NCBI GenBank assembly: GCA_002344785.1
Contig: DDUL01000013.1
Coordinates: 22,608 to 86,607, forward strand
DNA from: Bdellovibrionaceae bacterium UBA2339
Lineage (GTDB): Bacteria; Bdellovibrionota; Bdellovibrionia; Bdellovibrionales; JAMPXM01
Length of the DNA stretch: 64,000 nt
Direction: 5' to 3'
Shown here: piece by piece, positions 1-8,562 of the stretch
How positions within the stretch are numbered: position 1 is the stretch's first letter
Layout: every line of letters starts with the position of its first letter
Program-made: the position numbers and the translations under genes
Notes under the pieces: generated by a model
Told to the model about the DNA's origin: nothing
Databases searched by the model: none
What the model saw: the letters and a program-made list of their open reading frames with translations, nothing else

Positions 1-741
1 GCCAATCAGCACCACACGTCGATGCGTTCGTGCCGCCGGCCCATCGGAAAGCGCGCGAGCCACGACTTCCCAACCCTCAGGCGTGAGGGTCTTGAAATCT
101 TGACTGGCCCCGATGTGCACAAGAATCGGCGCCTGCTGCTCCGGCGTCTGAACTTCATGCCAAAGGCGTTGGAAGTTTTCGTCAAGATCGCGAAGTTCAA
201 ATCGCGGTCCCGAAAAGTCTTCTTCCAGCAGATCCACGCCGGCAATCATCGAAAACAAACGCGTCAAGTGCACACGATTCGGTCGCTGAATTCCGACTTG
301 CGCGTAGAAGTAAGCCGATACATCGTCGGGAATCGCCAAGGGCCCATCCGCGTGCCGAGTGTAACCGCGCACATCGATTTGGCGACCGCTGTCGGCGGCG
401 CGCGTTTGCAATTCATGCGTCAGCCAAGATGAGAGCGTGGAGAAGCTCAAATTCACAATCAGCTCATACTGCTCGTTCGCAAGCTCTTGCATGAATGCAT
501 TGAGACGATCTGCGCTGGTGTGCACACCGGCGGAAGAAAGATTCATGAGCATGGGCTCGAGGTACTCTCGCGTCTCGAAAACTTTGAGCTCGCGACCGCT
601 AAAGAGCGGCTCAGCGGCGCCCTTGAAGTTCTGACGGGTCAGAATGTGCACCTCATGTCCGACACGCCGGAGAGCATGCACGGTCGGCCAAGTTTGATAG
701 AGATCGCCCAAGCGGGCGAGCTGGAGAATCAAAATTTTCAC
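1..741 (-). CDS. GT9 family glycosyltransferase (heptosyltransferase-like), 3' end outside window
   Basis: The visible part is 247 codons of the N-terminal half, and the gene runs off the left edge of the window. The protein begins with a GTG start and reads KILILQLARLGDLYQTWP, the nucleotide-binding entry of GT9 ADP-heptose:LPS heptosyltransferases. A later stretch, APILVHIGASQDFKTLTPEGW, fits the start of the C-terminal Rossmann fold. The GTG overlaps the TGA of the upstream gene by 4 bp, so translation is probably coupled. Family knowledge says it transfers a heptose-like sugar from a nucleotide donor on the cytoplasmic face. Its place beside filament genes suggests LPS core or flagellin glycosylation as the target, which I cannot decide. 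Confidence 0.8.
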   Translation of the reverse strand, partial: MKILILQLARLGDLYQTWPTVHALRRVGHEVHILTRQNFKGAAEPLFSGRELKVFETREYLEPMLMNLSSAGVHTSADRLNAFMQELANEQYELIVNLSFSTLSSWLTHELQTRAADSGRQIDVRGYTRHADGPLAIPDDVSAYFYAQVGIQRPNRVHLTRLFSMIAGVDLLEEDFSGPRFELRDLDENFQRLWHEVQTPEQQAPILVHIGASQDFKTLTPEGWEVVARALSDGPAARTHRRVVLIG

Positions 742-1109
742 TTCGAACCTCGTGAGCCGGCTTTCGCTGGCGAGTCATTCTTCGTCGCCGCGTGGCCAGC
801 GGCCTCAACATCTGTGCCGCCCGCCATCGTCATACTTCGAGCCTCATCACCCGCACGGTTCGTGCTCGCCTGGGCTTGCAGCGACTGAATTTGCTCTTCA
901 ACCGCGACACCCAAGAGATTCAAAATCCGCTTCGTCTGCGCGTTGGCCTCTGGCCCTACGATTTGCCCGGCTTCGTGGCGAATTCGACCAATGGCTTCAT
1001 TGAGGCGTCCCAGCAACTCGCCCTTTTGCAGCGCCGAGTTCGGATCTGCGAACGGTTGTCGCAAGGGTGCCATTTGTCCGGGGCGTTGATCCATTCTTCG
1101 TGAGCCCAT
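738..1109 (-). CDS. Small hypothetical protein between two GT9 genes
   Basis: This 123-residue protein is not one I recognise. It is hydrophilic, rich in Gln, Ala and Arg, and mostly helix-forming around residues 28-80 (LLGRLNEAIGRIRHEAG and similar), with a low-complexity tail. No signal peptide or membrane segment is visible. Its ATG directly follows the TAA of the upstream glycosyltransferase, and its TGA overlaps the GTG of the next one, so it is locked into one operon with both. The helical content resembles the helical tail of the upstream GT9 protein, so a partner role in the same complex is possible. That is inference only. Confidence 0.6.
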   Translation of the reverse strand: MGSRRMDQRPGQMAPLRQPFADPNSALQKGELLGRLNEAIGRIRHEAGQIVGPEANAQTKRILNLLGVAVEEQIQSLQAQASTNRAGDEARSMTMAGGTDVEAAGHAATKNDSPAKAGSRGSK

Positions 1110-3134
1110 TTACATCTTCTCCTCAAATTGAGTCGCATCATTAAATTCGGCTTCTAATCCTCGAATCAGTTTCAATTGTAGTCCCACTCGCAAGCGCAGC
1201 TCTTCGACGGCTTCGACCATGCGGCGAAATCGAACAAAGGCTTGCGCGCGATCATCTTCTGTCAAAGTCTCCAGCGCCTGCGCAGCAAACTTCGTCACCG
1301 CTTGCTTCTCGAGCAGGCGGCGCATCGCGAGAATGGATCTGACCATCTCACCCAACTTTTGCGGATCCTGATACTGTGACTTGAGCGCCTGCAGCTGAAC
1401 GTGCAAGCTCTGCACAATTCCTTCAGCGTGCTGAAGCATGCGCTCCATACGCGGCAGCGTGTGGCGCATCTCCTCACACGCGTGCAGATCCGCAGCGAAG
1501 AGTTCATCGAGAGCCAAACGCAGTTGTCGAATCTCCGTTCCAAACCGCAATTGATAGTCTTTACCCGTCCTGAGTTCGAGCGCGAGTCGTCGCGACGCTC
1601 TTTCCACTCGACGGGTCATCTCGGTCTCACTGAACTCAGTTCCCAATCGAATCGGCGTCGAAATGCCTTCGAGGCGCTCGACGATCAAGATCTCCGCACT
1701 TGCTGAAGTTACGCGCACCTCACCGGCGTGCGAGTTTTGGCTTTGCGAGCCTTGGTGTTGCAGGACCTGTTGTTGCAAGACTTTTTCATGCAGGGCATTT
1801 TGCAAGATTTGTCGATAGCGAGGGCTGGGCCGCTCCATGTCCAATCCCATCGCGTCCTGCACGCGCGCCGCCATGCCATGCGTTTCGCCATGAGTCTTTT
1901 CGGCATGAGTCTTACCGACACTCGTCTCAACTTGCGACGCACGCGAAGTCTTCGCACGCGTTTCCAGCGTCGACCGATCGGCCACCGTCGGCTTGGCCTC
2001 GGTCGGCGTCAGCAATTCGCGATCGAAATAGCTCAGCAGCGCACGCGTGGCTCGCACCACCTCTTGAACCGGCAAACTCTCGGCACAAGCGTGCGTGGCC
2101 CGATGACACTTCTCAGAATGTCCGCAAGGCGCACATGCTTCGCGAGATCTCATGACCACATCGCCGACTTTCCACGCGCCAGTGCGAAACGCGTCCGCCG
2201 AACCAAGAATCAATTCCAAGACCGGCGCGCTTGAAGCCGAGCCCAAGTGTTTCATGGCGGTGTCACCTGTTACCAACAACGTCAGATGATCCATCAAAGA
2301 GTAGGCCGTCTCGAGGTCGACGATCACCGCGCGTGCGTCAGCACCCACTTGCCGAGCCCGACTCACAAACTGATCAATGCGCTCTTTCTCGAAGGTTGCA
2401 CCAAACACCAAGAATACCGGCATGACACTTGCCGCCTCACCACTCAAGGCGGTGATCCACTGAATGAAACGATCGTCGCCCCATTCCTTCTTGGCATCAC
2501 TGGTGGAGATCTGCACGCCGATCAAAGGCGCTTCACTGTACTCGCTGAGGTTTTGCTGTCGCAAAAATTCCGCGGCCTGACGTCGCCCACTTTCCGTCTC
2601 TTGCAGGCCCGACGGCAAACTCGGCGCGTGTCCCTCCACGTAGACCTGAGATCCCTGAACCGCACGCCAAAAAATATCCACATGATGAAACGATTCGCGC
2701 TCGTCGACGTCGACTTGAAAGTTAAGCTGACGAAACCATGGCGAAGCGAAACTCGCGCCGCCAGTTCCCTCAAGGCACAAGCCGATCACCTTGCGCGCAC
2801 CCACTAAGCCCGAGAGCCAAGCTGAAAGTCGATTGTGCGTGAAGTTGTAGACCACGTCGTACGATCTCGTCTGCAGATCCTCAACGAAGGCTTGCAAGCG
2901 ATCATAGCTTTCAAAGTAGGCTCGCTCCGGCTCGCACAGGCCCGCCTGCAACTCCTCGCGTTCAAAGATCAGCACTTCGCTCACATCCGGAATCAGACGA
3001 GCCGCCGTGCGCGAGCCTCGATTGATGACCAAATCCACCTGCGCCTGCGGATGACGTCGACGAATCTCCGCGATGGCGGGCGCCGTCATCAGCAAATCGC
3101 CGATCCGTAAAAGTGAGATCACCAAAATTCTCAT
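1110..3134 (-). CDS. GT9 family glycosyltransferase with long helical C-terminal extension
   Basis: Protein of 674 residues. Residues 1-350 form a GT9 module: MRILVISLLRIGDLLMTAP at the N-terminus, an STSDAKKEWGDDRF segment in the middle, and TGDTAMKHLGSA matching the donor-binding motif of heptosyltransferases. A Cys-rich patch follows (ACAPCGHSEKCHRATHAC), as in many GT9 enzymes. The last 300 residues are an unusual extension: a low-complexity linker, then a Gln/Arg/Glu-rich helical region likely to form a coiled coil. GT9 enzymes are normally 320-380 residues, so this is nearly double. I chose the ATG whose codon overlaps the upstream TGA (ATGA), not the GTG-type start 69 bp upstream. The substrate is unknown. 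Confidence 0.75.
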   Translation of the reverse strand: MRILVISLLRIGDLLMTAPAIAEIRRRHPQAQVDLVINRGSRTAARLIPDVSEVLIFEREELQAGLCEPERAYFESYDRLQAFVEDLQTRSYDVVYNFTHNRLSAWLSGLVGARKVIGLCLEGTGGASFASPWFRQLNFQVDVDERESFHHVDIFWRAVQGSQVYVEGHAPSLPSGLQETESGRRQAAEFLRQQNLSEYSEAPLIGVQISTSDAKKEWGDDRFIQWITALSGEAASVMPVFLVFGATFEKERIDQFVSRARQVGADARAVIVDLETAYSLMDHLTLLVTGDTAMKHLGSASSAPVLELILGSADAFRTGAWKVGDVVMRSREACAPCGHSEKCHRATHACAESLPVQEVVRATRALLSYFDRELLTPTEAKPTVADRSTLETRAKTSRASQVETSVGKTHAEKTHGETHGMAARVQDAMGLDMERPSPRYRQILQNALHEKVLQQQVLQHQGSQSQNSHAGEVRVTSASAEILIVERLEGISTPIRLGTEFSETEMTRRVERASRRLALELRTGKDYQLRFGTEIRQLRLALDELFAADLHACEEMRHTLPRMERMLQHAEGIVQSLHVQLQALKSQYQDPQKLGEMVRSILAMRRLLEKQAVTKFAAQALETLTEDDRAQAFVRFRRMVEAVEELRLRVGLQLKLIRGLEAEFNDATQFEEKM

Positions 3135-3832
3135 GCGCGCACCAACTCTTCCAACATACGAAACAATCGTCGCTCGGGTGCTGACTCTGCGCGATCCGTC
3201 CATGCACGCTGTAGGCTCTTCACCGATAGGAGCGGGCAGGTCGCAAGTTCCGCCAGCGCGTGCGGGCGCAGCTGAGCCGCCAGCTCAGGGCGAACTCGCA
3301 AATGCTCCGCAAAGGCGCGTGGCGTTCGCCCGAGTAAGGCCTCTTCCACCCATTTCAATCGCGGATCTCGCTGAAGCGAGGGGCGATGCGAAAGCACACG
3401 ATAGGTTCGACCCGTGGGCCGCAGCAACGCGTCCAGGCCCGATGCCGAAACCCAACTGCGAAAGTCTGCCTCTTGCCCCGCGAGATTCAGTGCCGCGGGA
3501 CACGGCACATGCTGAAGTTCAATGTCTCGACTCACATGCTGGCGCGCGAACTGAATCAGCTCGTGCGAGACATCGAGGCCCACCACGCGCCGACCTGAGT
3601 CCTTTTCGTGCAGCTTCTCGAGATGCCAACCCGATCCAATCCCCACCACATAGAGCGCATCATCCGTGCTCCAAATCGATTGCGGCAAAAGACTCACCCA
3701 ACGCTCGGCCTCTTGGCCTGGCTGCATGGTCGAGGCCGTCGCCATGCCATCAAGTTTCGCCACGCGCAGACCGTCCCGAGCCACAACTTCCGTGAGCTTC
3801 GAGCCCTCTGCATGCATTCCAAAGTTCAACAT
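3131..3832 (-). CDS. Putative SAM-dependent methyltransferase-like protein in glycosyltransferase operon
   Basis: Protein of 233 residues. The segment LYVVGIGSGWHLEKLHE followed about 14 residues later by VVGLDVSHELIQFARQH has the look of SAM motif I and the acidic loop of a class I methyltransferase fold. The remainder is not recognisable. The start is the ATG preceded by AAGGAATCGTC, a good ribosome site; the longer reading frame to 3871 lacks one. The end overlaps the ATG of the GT9 gene by 4 bp, so the two are coupled. A role in modifying a sugar or a surface protein with the neighbouring glycosyltransferases is plausible but unproven. Confidence 0.5.
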   Translation of the reverse strand: MLNFGMHAEGSKLTEVVARDGLRVAKLDGMATASTMQPGQEAERWVSLLPQSIWSTDDALYVVGIGSGWHLEKLHEKDSGRRVVGLDVSHELIQFARQHVSRDIELQHVPCPAALNLAGQEADFRSWVSASGLDALLRPTGRTYRVLSHRPSLQRDPRLKWVEEALLGRTPRAFAEHLRVRPELAAQLRPHALAELATCPLLSVKSLQRAWTDRAESAPERRLFRMLEELVRA

Positions 3833-3879
3833 GACGATTCCTTCCCCACCGATCTCACTCCTGCCGATCACGCTTGTGG

Positions 3880-3946
3880 CTTCTGGCTTCTGGCTTTTGG
3901 CTTTTGGCTTTTGGCCGCGTGTTTCTGGCCGCGTGTTTCTGGCCGC
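3880..3946. repeat. Short tandem repeats (7-bp and 14-bp units)
   Basis: About five copies of a 7-bp unit (TTCTGGC / TTTTGGC) run directly into two and a half copies of a 14-bp unit (CCGCGTGTTTCTGG). They lie in the 190-bp gap between the TPR gene and the methyltransferase-like gene. No function is evident; slippage is the likely origin. Confidence 0.8.
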
Positions 3947-4022
3947 GCGCTCATTTGGTCACGCGCTCTTCTGGCGATCGCACCGACCTGGCCGATCGCT
4001 CGCCCGCGCCGCGACCACTCCA

Positions 4023-5315
4023 TCAAAAATTGGTCTCCATCAGTCTGGATGTAGCGGAATTTTGCGACTTGGAGTTTTGTGAGTTCTCCGAACCAAAAGC
4101 GGCTGCGTGCCGAGTCACATCTGCGACGCGATCTTCTTCCACGCGCTCAGCCAGCTCCCGACGTAAGCGAATCGCATCCTGCATGGCCGGATCCATCGCG
4201 ACCACACGCTCACACTCGAGCAAGGCCTCGGCAAATCGCCCCACCAACGCCAACGCCTTCACCAACTGAAAAATCAATTCCGTATCTTCTTGATTGACGC
4301 TGATGTGCGCTTCAAGTCGTGCGATCGCCGAGCCCAAGCGCCCGTCGCGCACGGCCCACTCCACCATCAACCGCAATGCCGTGCGATTGTGTGGCGCCAA
4401 ATCCAAAGCTCGCTCCAAGTTTCCCCACGACAATTCAAAGTCGCCTTTGTGGCGATGAATCAGCGCCAAGCCCACCCATGCGCGGTCATTGTGCGGATTC
4501 TCCTCCAGCGCTGCGCGAAAGCGCTCCTTCGCTAAGTCCAAACGATCGCGCTGAATCTCCAGCGTTCCAAAGTTTACGAGCAGCACATCCGACTTGGGCT
4601 GCAGAACATGCGCCTTGTTGTAAAACTCTTCAGCGCCTTCGAAGTCACCCTGACGACACAGAATGTTCCCGACATTTTTGTAAGTCTCGAACAACTGATC
4701 TTCCGCCGGAATGGCGCTCGAGAGGATCTCCGAATAGAGCGCGAGCGCACTTTGATCTTCTTCCAGTTTGTACAACAATCGCGCGACATGCAGACGCGGA
4801 TCCACTCCACCCGGCGTCATCTCGGCCGACTGTCGCAAGAGCGCCCGAAACACTCGCAAGCTCTCATCAAAGCGCCCCTGTTGCTCCAGCACATTGCCCA
4901 TCGCTTCAATGCCTTCGCGATTCTGCGAGTCCGCCCACAGCACCTGCCGCAAGATCGCCTCACTCGCACCATACTCACCGTGCCGCGCCAGCAATGCCGC
5001 CTGCTTCAGCCAACCTGGCACACGAGCACCGCCATCCATCGCCGCCACTGCACCAGAGGCCGAGTTCACACGAGTCTCTTCATCCGCCTCCGCATCAAAC
5101 TGCGCGACGGCCTGCTCGCGATGCTCCATCGGCCACGCCGAGATCCCACGCTCATTGGCCGCCCGTCCATCGATCCCGAGTGCTGATTCATCCGCATGCT
5201 CCACTGAAGCTCGCTGAACTTGAACGCGGATCACGCTACCGCCACCAGCTGTCGCTTGGCCTTCGCCCGCAATCTGATTTTGGCCTTGATTGTTTGGCGT
5301 CATCCCTGCTGCCAT
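4023..5315 (-). CDS. TPR-repeat protein
   Basis: Protein of 430 residues. After about 90 residues of low-complexity polar sequence there is a run of tetratricopeptide repeats, from about residue 95 to 390. Clear repeat cores include GNVLEQQGRFDESLRVFRALL, GNILCRQGDFEGAEEFYNKA, LIHRHKGDFELSWGNLERAL and LALVGRFAEALLECERVV. The start is the ATG preceded by GCAGGAGG. No catalytic domain or signal peptide is visible, so it is probably a cytoplasmic scaffold. It heads the minus-strand run into the methyltransferase-like and GT9 genes. TPR proteins often accompany or are fused to glycosyltransferases that modify proteins, which fits flagellin glycosylation, but no direct link is seen. Confidence 0.8.
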   Translation of the reverse strand: MAAGMTPNNQGQNQIAGEGQATAGGGSVIRVQVQRASVEHADESALGIDGRAANERGISAWPMEHREQAVAQFDAEADEETRVNSASGAVAAMDGGARVPGWLKQAALLARHGEYGASEAILRQVLWADSQNREGIEAMGNVLEQQGRFDESLRVFRALLRQSAEMTPGGVDPRLHVARLLYKLEEDQSALALYSEILSSAIPAEDQLFETYKNVGNILCRQGDFEGAEEFYNKAHVLQPKSDVLLVNFGTLEIQRDRLDLAKERFRAALEENPHNDRAWVGLALIHRHKGDFELSWGNLERALDLAPHNRTALRLMVEWAVRDGRLGSAIARLEAHISVNQEDTELIFQLVKALALVGRFAEALLECERVVAMDPAMQDAIRLRRELAERVEEDRVADVTRHAAAFGSENSQNSKSQNSATSRLMETNF

Positions 5316-5740
5316 ACGAGCCTCCTGCTCACTGGGGCTCTCGCCCACTTCTCACCTTTGGTTCTTTGGCCTCATGCCAAGATCGAGTCATCCGTCACCA
5401 CATCTGATCCGCTTCGCCCGCGTCGTGCGCTTGATCCGCTTCGTGCGCGCCCCCGCCAAACCAGACTCGACCTCCAACTCATTCACCAAATCTGAAGGCT
5501 GCAAGCTCGAGGCCACCGAGACCAATCCCCACATCCACCACACAATACCCGCGACAAATGTCGAGCCCGACGGCCTCCGCCATCGCAACAAAGCATCACA
5601 CGAAACTGAGTGAGGACTCGGCACGGAGTGGCCCGCGTGACCGCCTACGGCCTAACGACCGGAACAAGTCGTGGCGTAGAAATTCTGACGGCGAAATGAC
5701 GACGATGGCGCGGGGGGCCTGTCAACTTTTAGACCCCTCC
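5316..5740. other. Intergenic region, no convincing gene
   Basis: This 425-bp gap separates the TPR gene from the inverted-repeat element at 5741. A 78-codon minus-strand frame with a GTG start (5388-5624) contains one hydrophobic stretch (VAGIVWWMWGLVSVASSL) but has no ribosome site, so I do not call it. The gap presumably holds the promoter of the TPR-GT9 run. Confidence 0.5.
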
Positions 5741-5942
5741 AGCTGCCACGCTTGAGTGTGCAAAACTGGCTCAAATTTTTAAACTTCCAGGCTAAGCCCA
5801 CGTGCTTCGTGGACTTTTAGATGCCGCCTCAGGCGGACGGCATTGCGACGTTAACTCAACGTCAAACTGTCCATGATTGGCCTGTAAAAACAAGACCTTC
5901 AGACTGAAGTGTTTGGCACATGCACACTCATCCGTGGCAGCT
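5741..5942. mobile_element. MITE-like inverted-repeat element A (202 bp)
   Basis: The left end AGCTGCCACGCTTGAGTGTG and the right end (read inward) AGCTGCCACGGATGAGTGTG form the shared terminal inverted repeat of the family. The core has four further small dyads: near 5798-5812 (CCACG/CGTGG), 5821-5843 (ATGCCG/CGGCAT enclosing CCGCCT/AGGCGG), 5847-5863 (GACGTT/AACGTC) and 5897-5909 (CTTCAG/CTGAAG). The right end directly abuts the TAG stop of the fliT-like gene. No target duplication is visible. Confidence 0.8.
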
Positions 5943-6365
5943 CTAAGCTTCCTCATCTAACTGCGGCGCTGCCGGCCCCGAACGATACGCCGAGATCACA
6001 CGTCGATTCGCCTTACTCTGCTGAAGCTCGCGAATGATATTCGACTTCTCAGCCTCGATGGCGGCGAGAACGCGCAAGTCCTGCGCGAGGATCTCCTTAG
6101 CCAACATATCCTTCTCGCGAAGAATGGACTGAATCTCTTCTTTGATCTGCGCGGTGACCTCGTCGTTCGAGGTGCGGCCCATTTCATCATCGATCAAAGC
6201 ATCAATGCAGCGAATGATGTCGAGCACTCGCTCTCGTGAACCGTAGAAGGCTTCAACATTGTTGAAGTCGCCATCTGCGAAGTTCGCGAGCTCACTTTCA
6301 TTGAGGTCGCAGAACTTGGCGAGAAAGTGGTTCTTCTCTTTGAGCAACTGTACGAGTTTCTGCAT
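5943..6365 (-). CDS. FliT-like flagellar chaperone candidate
   Basis: Protein of 140 residues, almost entirely charged helix (KEKNHFLAKFCDLNESELANF near the start, then long Glu/Lys/Arg stretches), without signal or membrane segments. It lies 13 bp downstream of fliS at the end of the flaG-fliD-fliS run, the position where many flagellar systems encode FliT, the chaperone of the cap protein FliD. A GGAGGGATC ribosome site precedes the ATG. Sequence alone does not prove FliT; a FlgN-type or other helical chaperone is possible. The TAG stop touches element A, so the original end of the gene may have been altered by that insertion. Confidence 0.6.
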   Translation of the reverse strand: MQKLVQLLKEKNHFLAKFCDLNESELANFADGDFNNVEAFYGSRERVLDIIRCIDALIDDEMGRTSNDEVTAQIKEEIQSILREKDMLAKEILAQDLRVLAAIEAEKSNIIRELQQSKANRRVISAYRSGPAAPQLDEEA

Positions 6366-6378
6366 GATCCCTCCTGGT

Positions 6379-6774
6379 TCAGCCGACTTTTTCTGAGTTA
6401 GTTTTCTTAATTTGTTCGACGGCCTTCACCCAACCGTCATAGAGCGTCTCCAGCAGCTTCAGAGTCTGCCGAAGTGGCTCAGGATCGCCCGAAACATTCG
6501 CCTTGGTGAATTGCTCCGTCATAAACATGTAGAGCTGCTCGAGATTGCGCGAGATCTCGCCACCCACTTTGTGATCCAAAGTGTTGTTGAGCTCCATCAC
6601 GATGTCATAGGCGCGGCCGATATACTGCCCGCGATCCGCGATGCGCTTTTCCTCAGCCGCCTGAATCGCAAGCTTCGTGAATTTGATCGCGCCCTCATAC
6701 ATCATCAACAGCAGCTTCTCGCGACTTGCACTTTGCACTTGGGTCGTTTTGTACTTCTGATACGCATTCTTCAT
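6379..6774 (-). CDS. fliS: Flagellar export chaperone FliS
   Basis: Protein of 131 residues, the usual FliS length. The N-terminus NAYQKYKTTQVQSASREKLL and the following LLMMYEGAIKFTKLAIQAAEEK are diagnostic of FliS, as is the helical C-terminal half (RNLEQLYMFMTEQFTKANV). FliS binds the C-terminal helices of flagellin in the cytoplasm, prevents premature polymerisation and delivers it to the export gate. With three flagellins in the window it has several possible clients. It follows fliD by about 110 bp and is probably transcribed with it. Confidence 0.95.
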   Translation of the reverse strand: MKNAYQKYKTTQVQSASREKLLLMMYEGAIKFTKLAIQAAEEKRIADRGQYIGRAYDIVMELNNTLDHKVGGEISRNLEQLYMFMTEQFTKANVSGDPEPLRQTLKLLETLYDGWVKAVEQIKKTNSEKVG

Positions 6775-6883
6775 CGATCTACTTGGCCCCCGCCCTCGTT
6801 ACTCTTTCCTATCGGCTCCTCGCCGTCTCATCTTGAATCAACTTGAGTCCTGATCGTCATGCCTTCGCGATAATCCAGACTCC

Positions 6884-8260
6884 TTATCCCAGCAGTGATG
6901 TGACTCCTCCACCGCCGCCCGCTATGGCACTCGACACCGCGCCCTGGCTCTTGATCTTGTTCATTGTCTCTTCGAGCTTCGCGAACTTGTTTCGGAGCAT
7001 GTCTTCTCGCTTGGAGATTTGCCTCTCCTTCGCTGCGATCCGCTCGTCCATCTGCCGGATTTGCCCCTCGAGTCCACGAGTACGATTAGCCAACGGACCG
7101 AAAGCCGGATTCGTCAGTGAGCCCAGCTCGCGACGGACGGATGCGATAAACCCCGTCGAGAAGCCATCGCCGACGAAGAATTCTTGCACGTCATTCGGGC
7201 GGCGCCCGAGCTCCGCATTGAACTTCTTCTGATCGAACTCCAAGGTGCCCGCGCGATTGAATTGGATACCCAATTGATTCAGCGTCTTCACTTGGCCTTT
7301 GAGCCCAGTTTGCGGCGATTGCACCAGCCGACGAATTCTCTGCTCGGTCGACCGTACGAGCGAGTCCCCGCCCAACGTTTTTGTTGTATCCGTGTCTTTG
7401 CCGATCTTGGATTGCTGCTGCAAAAATCCAAGCACCGCATTCATTGCGTCGACGAAGCCTTTGATCTTTCCGCTGACGACCTCGAGGTCCTCTTTGATCG
7501 TGATATTCACGGGGCGCCCGGGATTGGCTTGCTTCAGCTCTAGCGTCACGCCCGGAATAATATCATTCAACGTGTTGTCGCCAATTTCGAACTCAAAGCC
7601 ATCGACCTTCACGATGCCGTTCTTGGCCTCGCTCTTCGCATCGAAATAGATGTCTTGATCGCCATCGAGGAAGTAAAGGCGTGGATATTCTACGCTTCGA
7701 TCCGTACCCACGCCGTCCGCCGACAACACCAACTTCCATGGCGAATCGGGCTCCTTACGATCATTAATCACGGAAGCGCGAACACCGAGCTTGGCGTCGT
7801 TAATCGCCTTCGCCGCACCCTCGAGAGTTGAGTTGTCGCCCGAGATGTACACGTCCTTCGAGCCCTCGGGTGTATCAAACTTAAAGTAGCCCACACCAAT
7901 CTGCGTCGTGTCCTTGTCGGGAAATCCATTGGTGATCACTGACGCCTTCTGCGCCAGCTGTACAACTTCAATGTTCCAGCTTCCTGGCTTCGCCAAACTT
8001 GGATCGACGGTACCGCCGACTGCGCCTGGATCACCGCTTTGTAGTTTCACATCTGAAAAGCCGCGCGTACTGGCGAGCTCACCGAGGGATCCGCGAATCG
8101 CGCCCACTTTGCTCGACAAGTCGTTCACCAACTTCAACTTGCCATCGAGCTTTTCTTTGCGCTGCTCCATCTGCTTCACAGGAATGCGCTCAGCTTCGAC
8201 CAATTGGTCGACGATGTTCGGCGGCAAGCCTGTGTTGATCGAGCCGAAGCGGATGGTCAT
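6884..8260 (-). CDS. fliD: Flagellar filament cap protein FliD
   Basis: Protein of 458 residues. FliD_N covers about residues 5-105 (FGSINTGLPPNIVDQLVEAERIPVKQMEQR, then WNIEVVQLAQKASV), and FliD_C covers about 215-440, ending in a coiled coil (RTRGLEGQIRQMDERIAAKERQISKREDMLRNKFAKLEETM) and a Gly-rich tail. The protein is exported through the flagellar channel and caps the growing filament. AAGGAGG lies about 10 nt before the ATG. Element B separates it from flaG upstream, so the transcript either crosses the element or starts in the 129 bp downstream of it. Confidence 0.95.
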   Translation of the reverse strand: MTIRFGSINTGLPPNIVDQLVEAERIPVKQMEQRKEKLDGKLKLVNDLSSKVGAIRGSLGELASTRGFSDVKLQSGDPGAVGGTVDPSLAKPGSWNIEVVQLAQKASVITNGFPDKDTTQIGVGYFKFDTPEGSKDVYISGDNSTLEGAAKAINDAKLGVRASVINDRKEPDSPWKLVLSADGVGTDRSVEYPRLYFLDGDQDIYFDAKSEAKNGIVKVDGFEFEIGDNTLNDIIPGVTLELKQANPGRPVNITIKEDLEVVSGKIKGFVDAMNAVLGFLQQQSKIGKDTDTTKTLGGDSLVRSTEQRIRRLVQSPQTGLKGQVKTLNQLGIQFNRAGTLEFDQKKFNAELGRRPNDVQEFFVGDGFSTGFIASVRRELGSLTNPAFGPLANRTRGLEGQIRQMDERIAAKERQISKREDMLRNKFAKLEETMNKIKSQGAVSSAIAGGGGGVTSLLG

Positions 8261-8389
8261 AGTGAGCGCGCCTCCTTAGCGCATGGAGAACTCTTTCAGT
8301 GTCGCCGGAAACTCGCGCTGCACGTGAGTCAAACGATTGGCTCAAGCCTTCGGGTGGGGTGGCGGGGGGAGCGTCAATAAATCGTCAGG

Positions 8390-8561
8390 AGCTGCCACGC
8401 TTCAGTGTGCATTGACCTAGACCGGTTGGCCCTAAGTCCTCATAGAAACTCTAGATTTGTGATTGATGACGAGTTCAAGCCTCGCGGCAATCGCCCCGAG
8501 CCAATTTGGCTAAGCCTTTCAGGTACTTTGCCCGCGCTTCGCACACTCAAGTGTGGCAGCT
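8390..8561. mobile_element. MITE-like inverted-repeat element B (172 bp)
   Basis: The ends (read inward) are AGCTGCCACGCTTCAGTGTG and AGCTGCCACACTTGAGTGTG. The element lies between fliD and flaG; its right end is one base from the TGA of flaG, giving the junction TGAGAGCTGCC. The core holds a GCCAAtTTGGC dyad, no reading frame of interest and no visible similarity to the other cores. Confidence 0.8.
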
Positions 8562-8562
8562 C

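Noticed and set aside
5388..5624. 78-codon minus-strand frame with one hydrophobic segment
   Set aside because: GTG start with no ribosome site and no family resemblance; too weak to call a gene.
8390..8561. Elements as plain transcription terminators
   Set aside because: The two arms are separated by about 125 bp and have no T-run; several lie upstream of genes or inside an operon.
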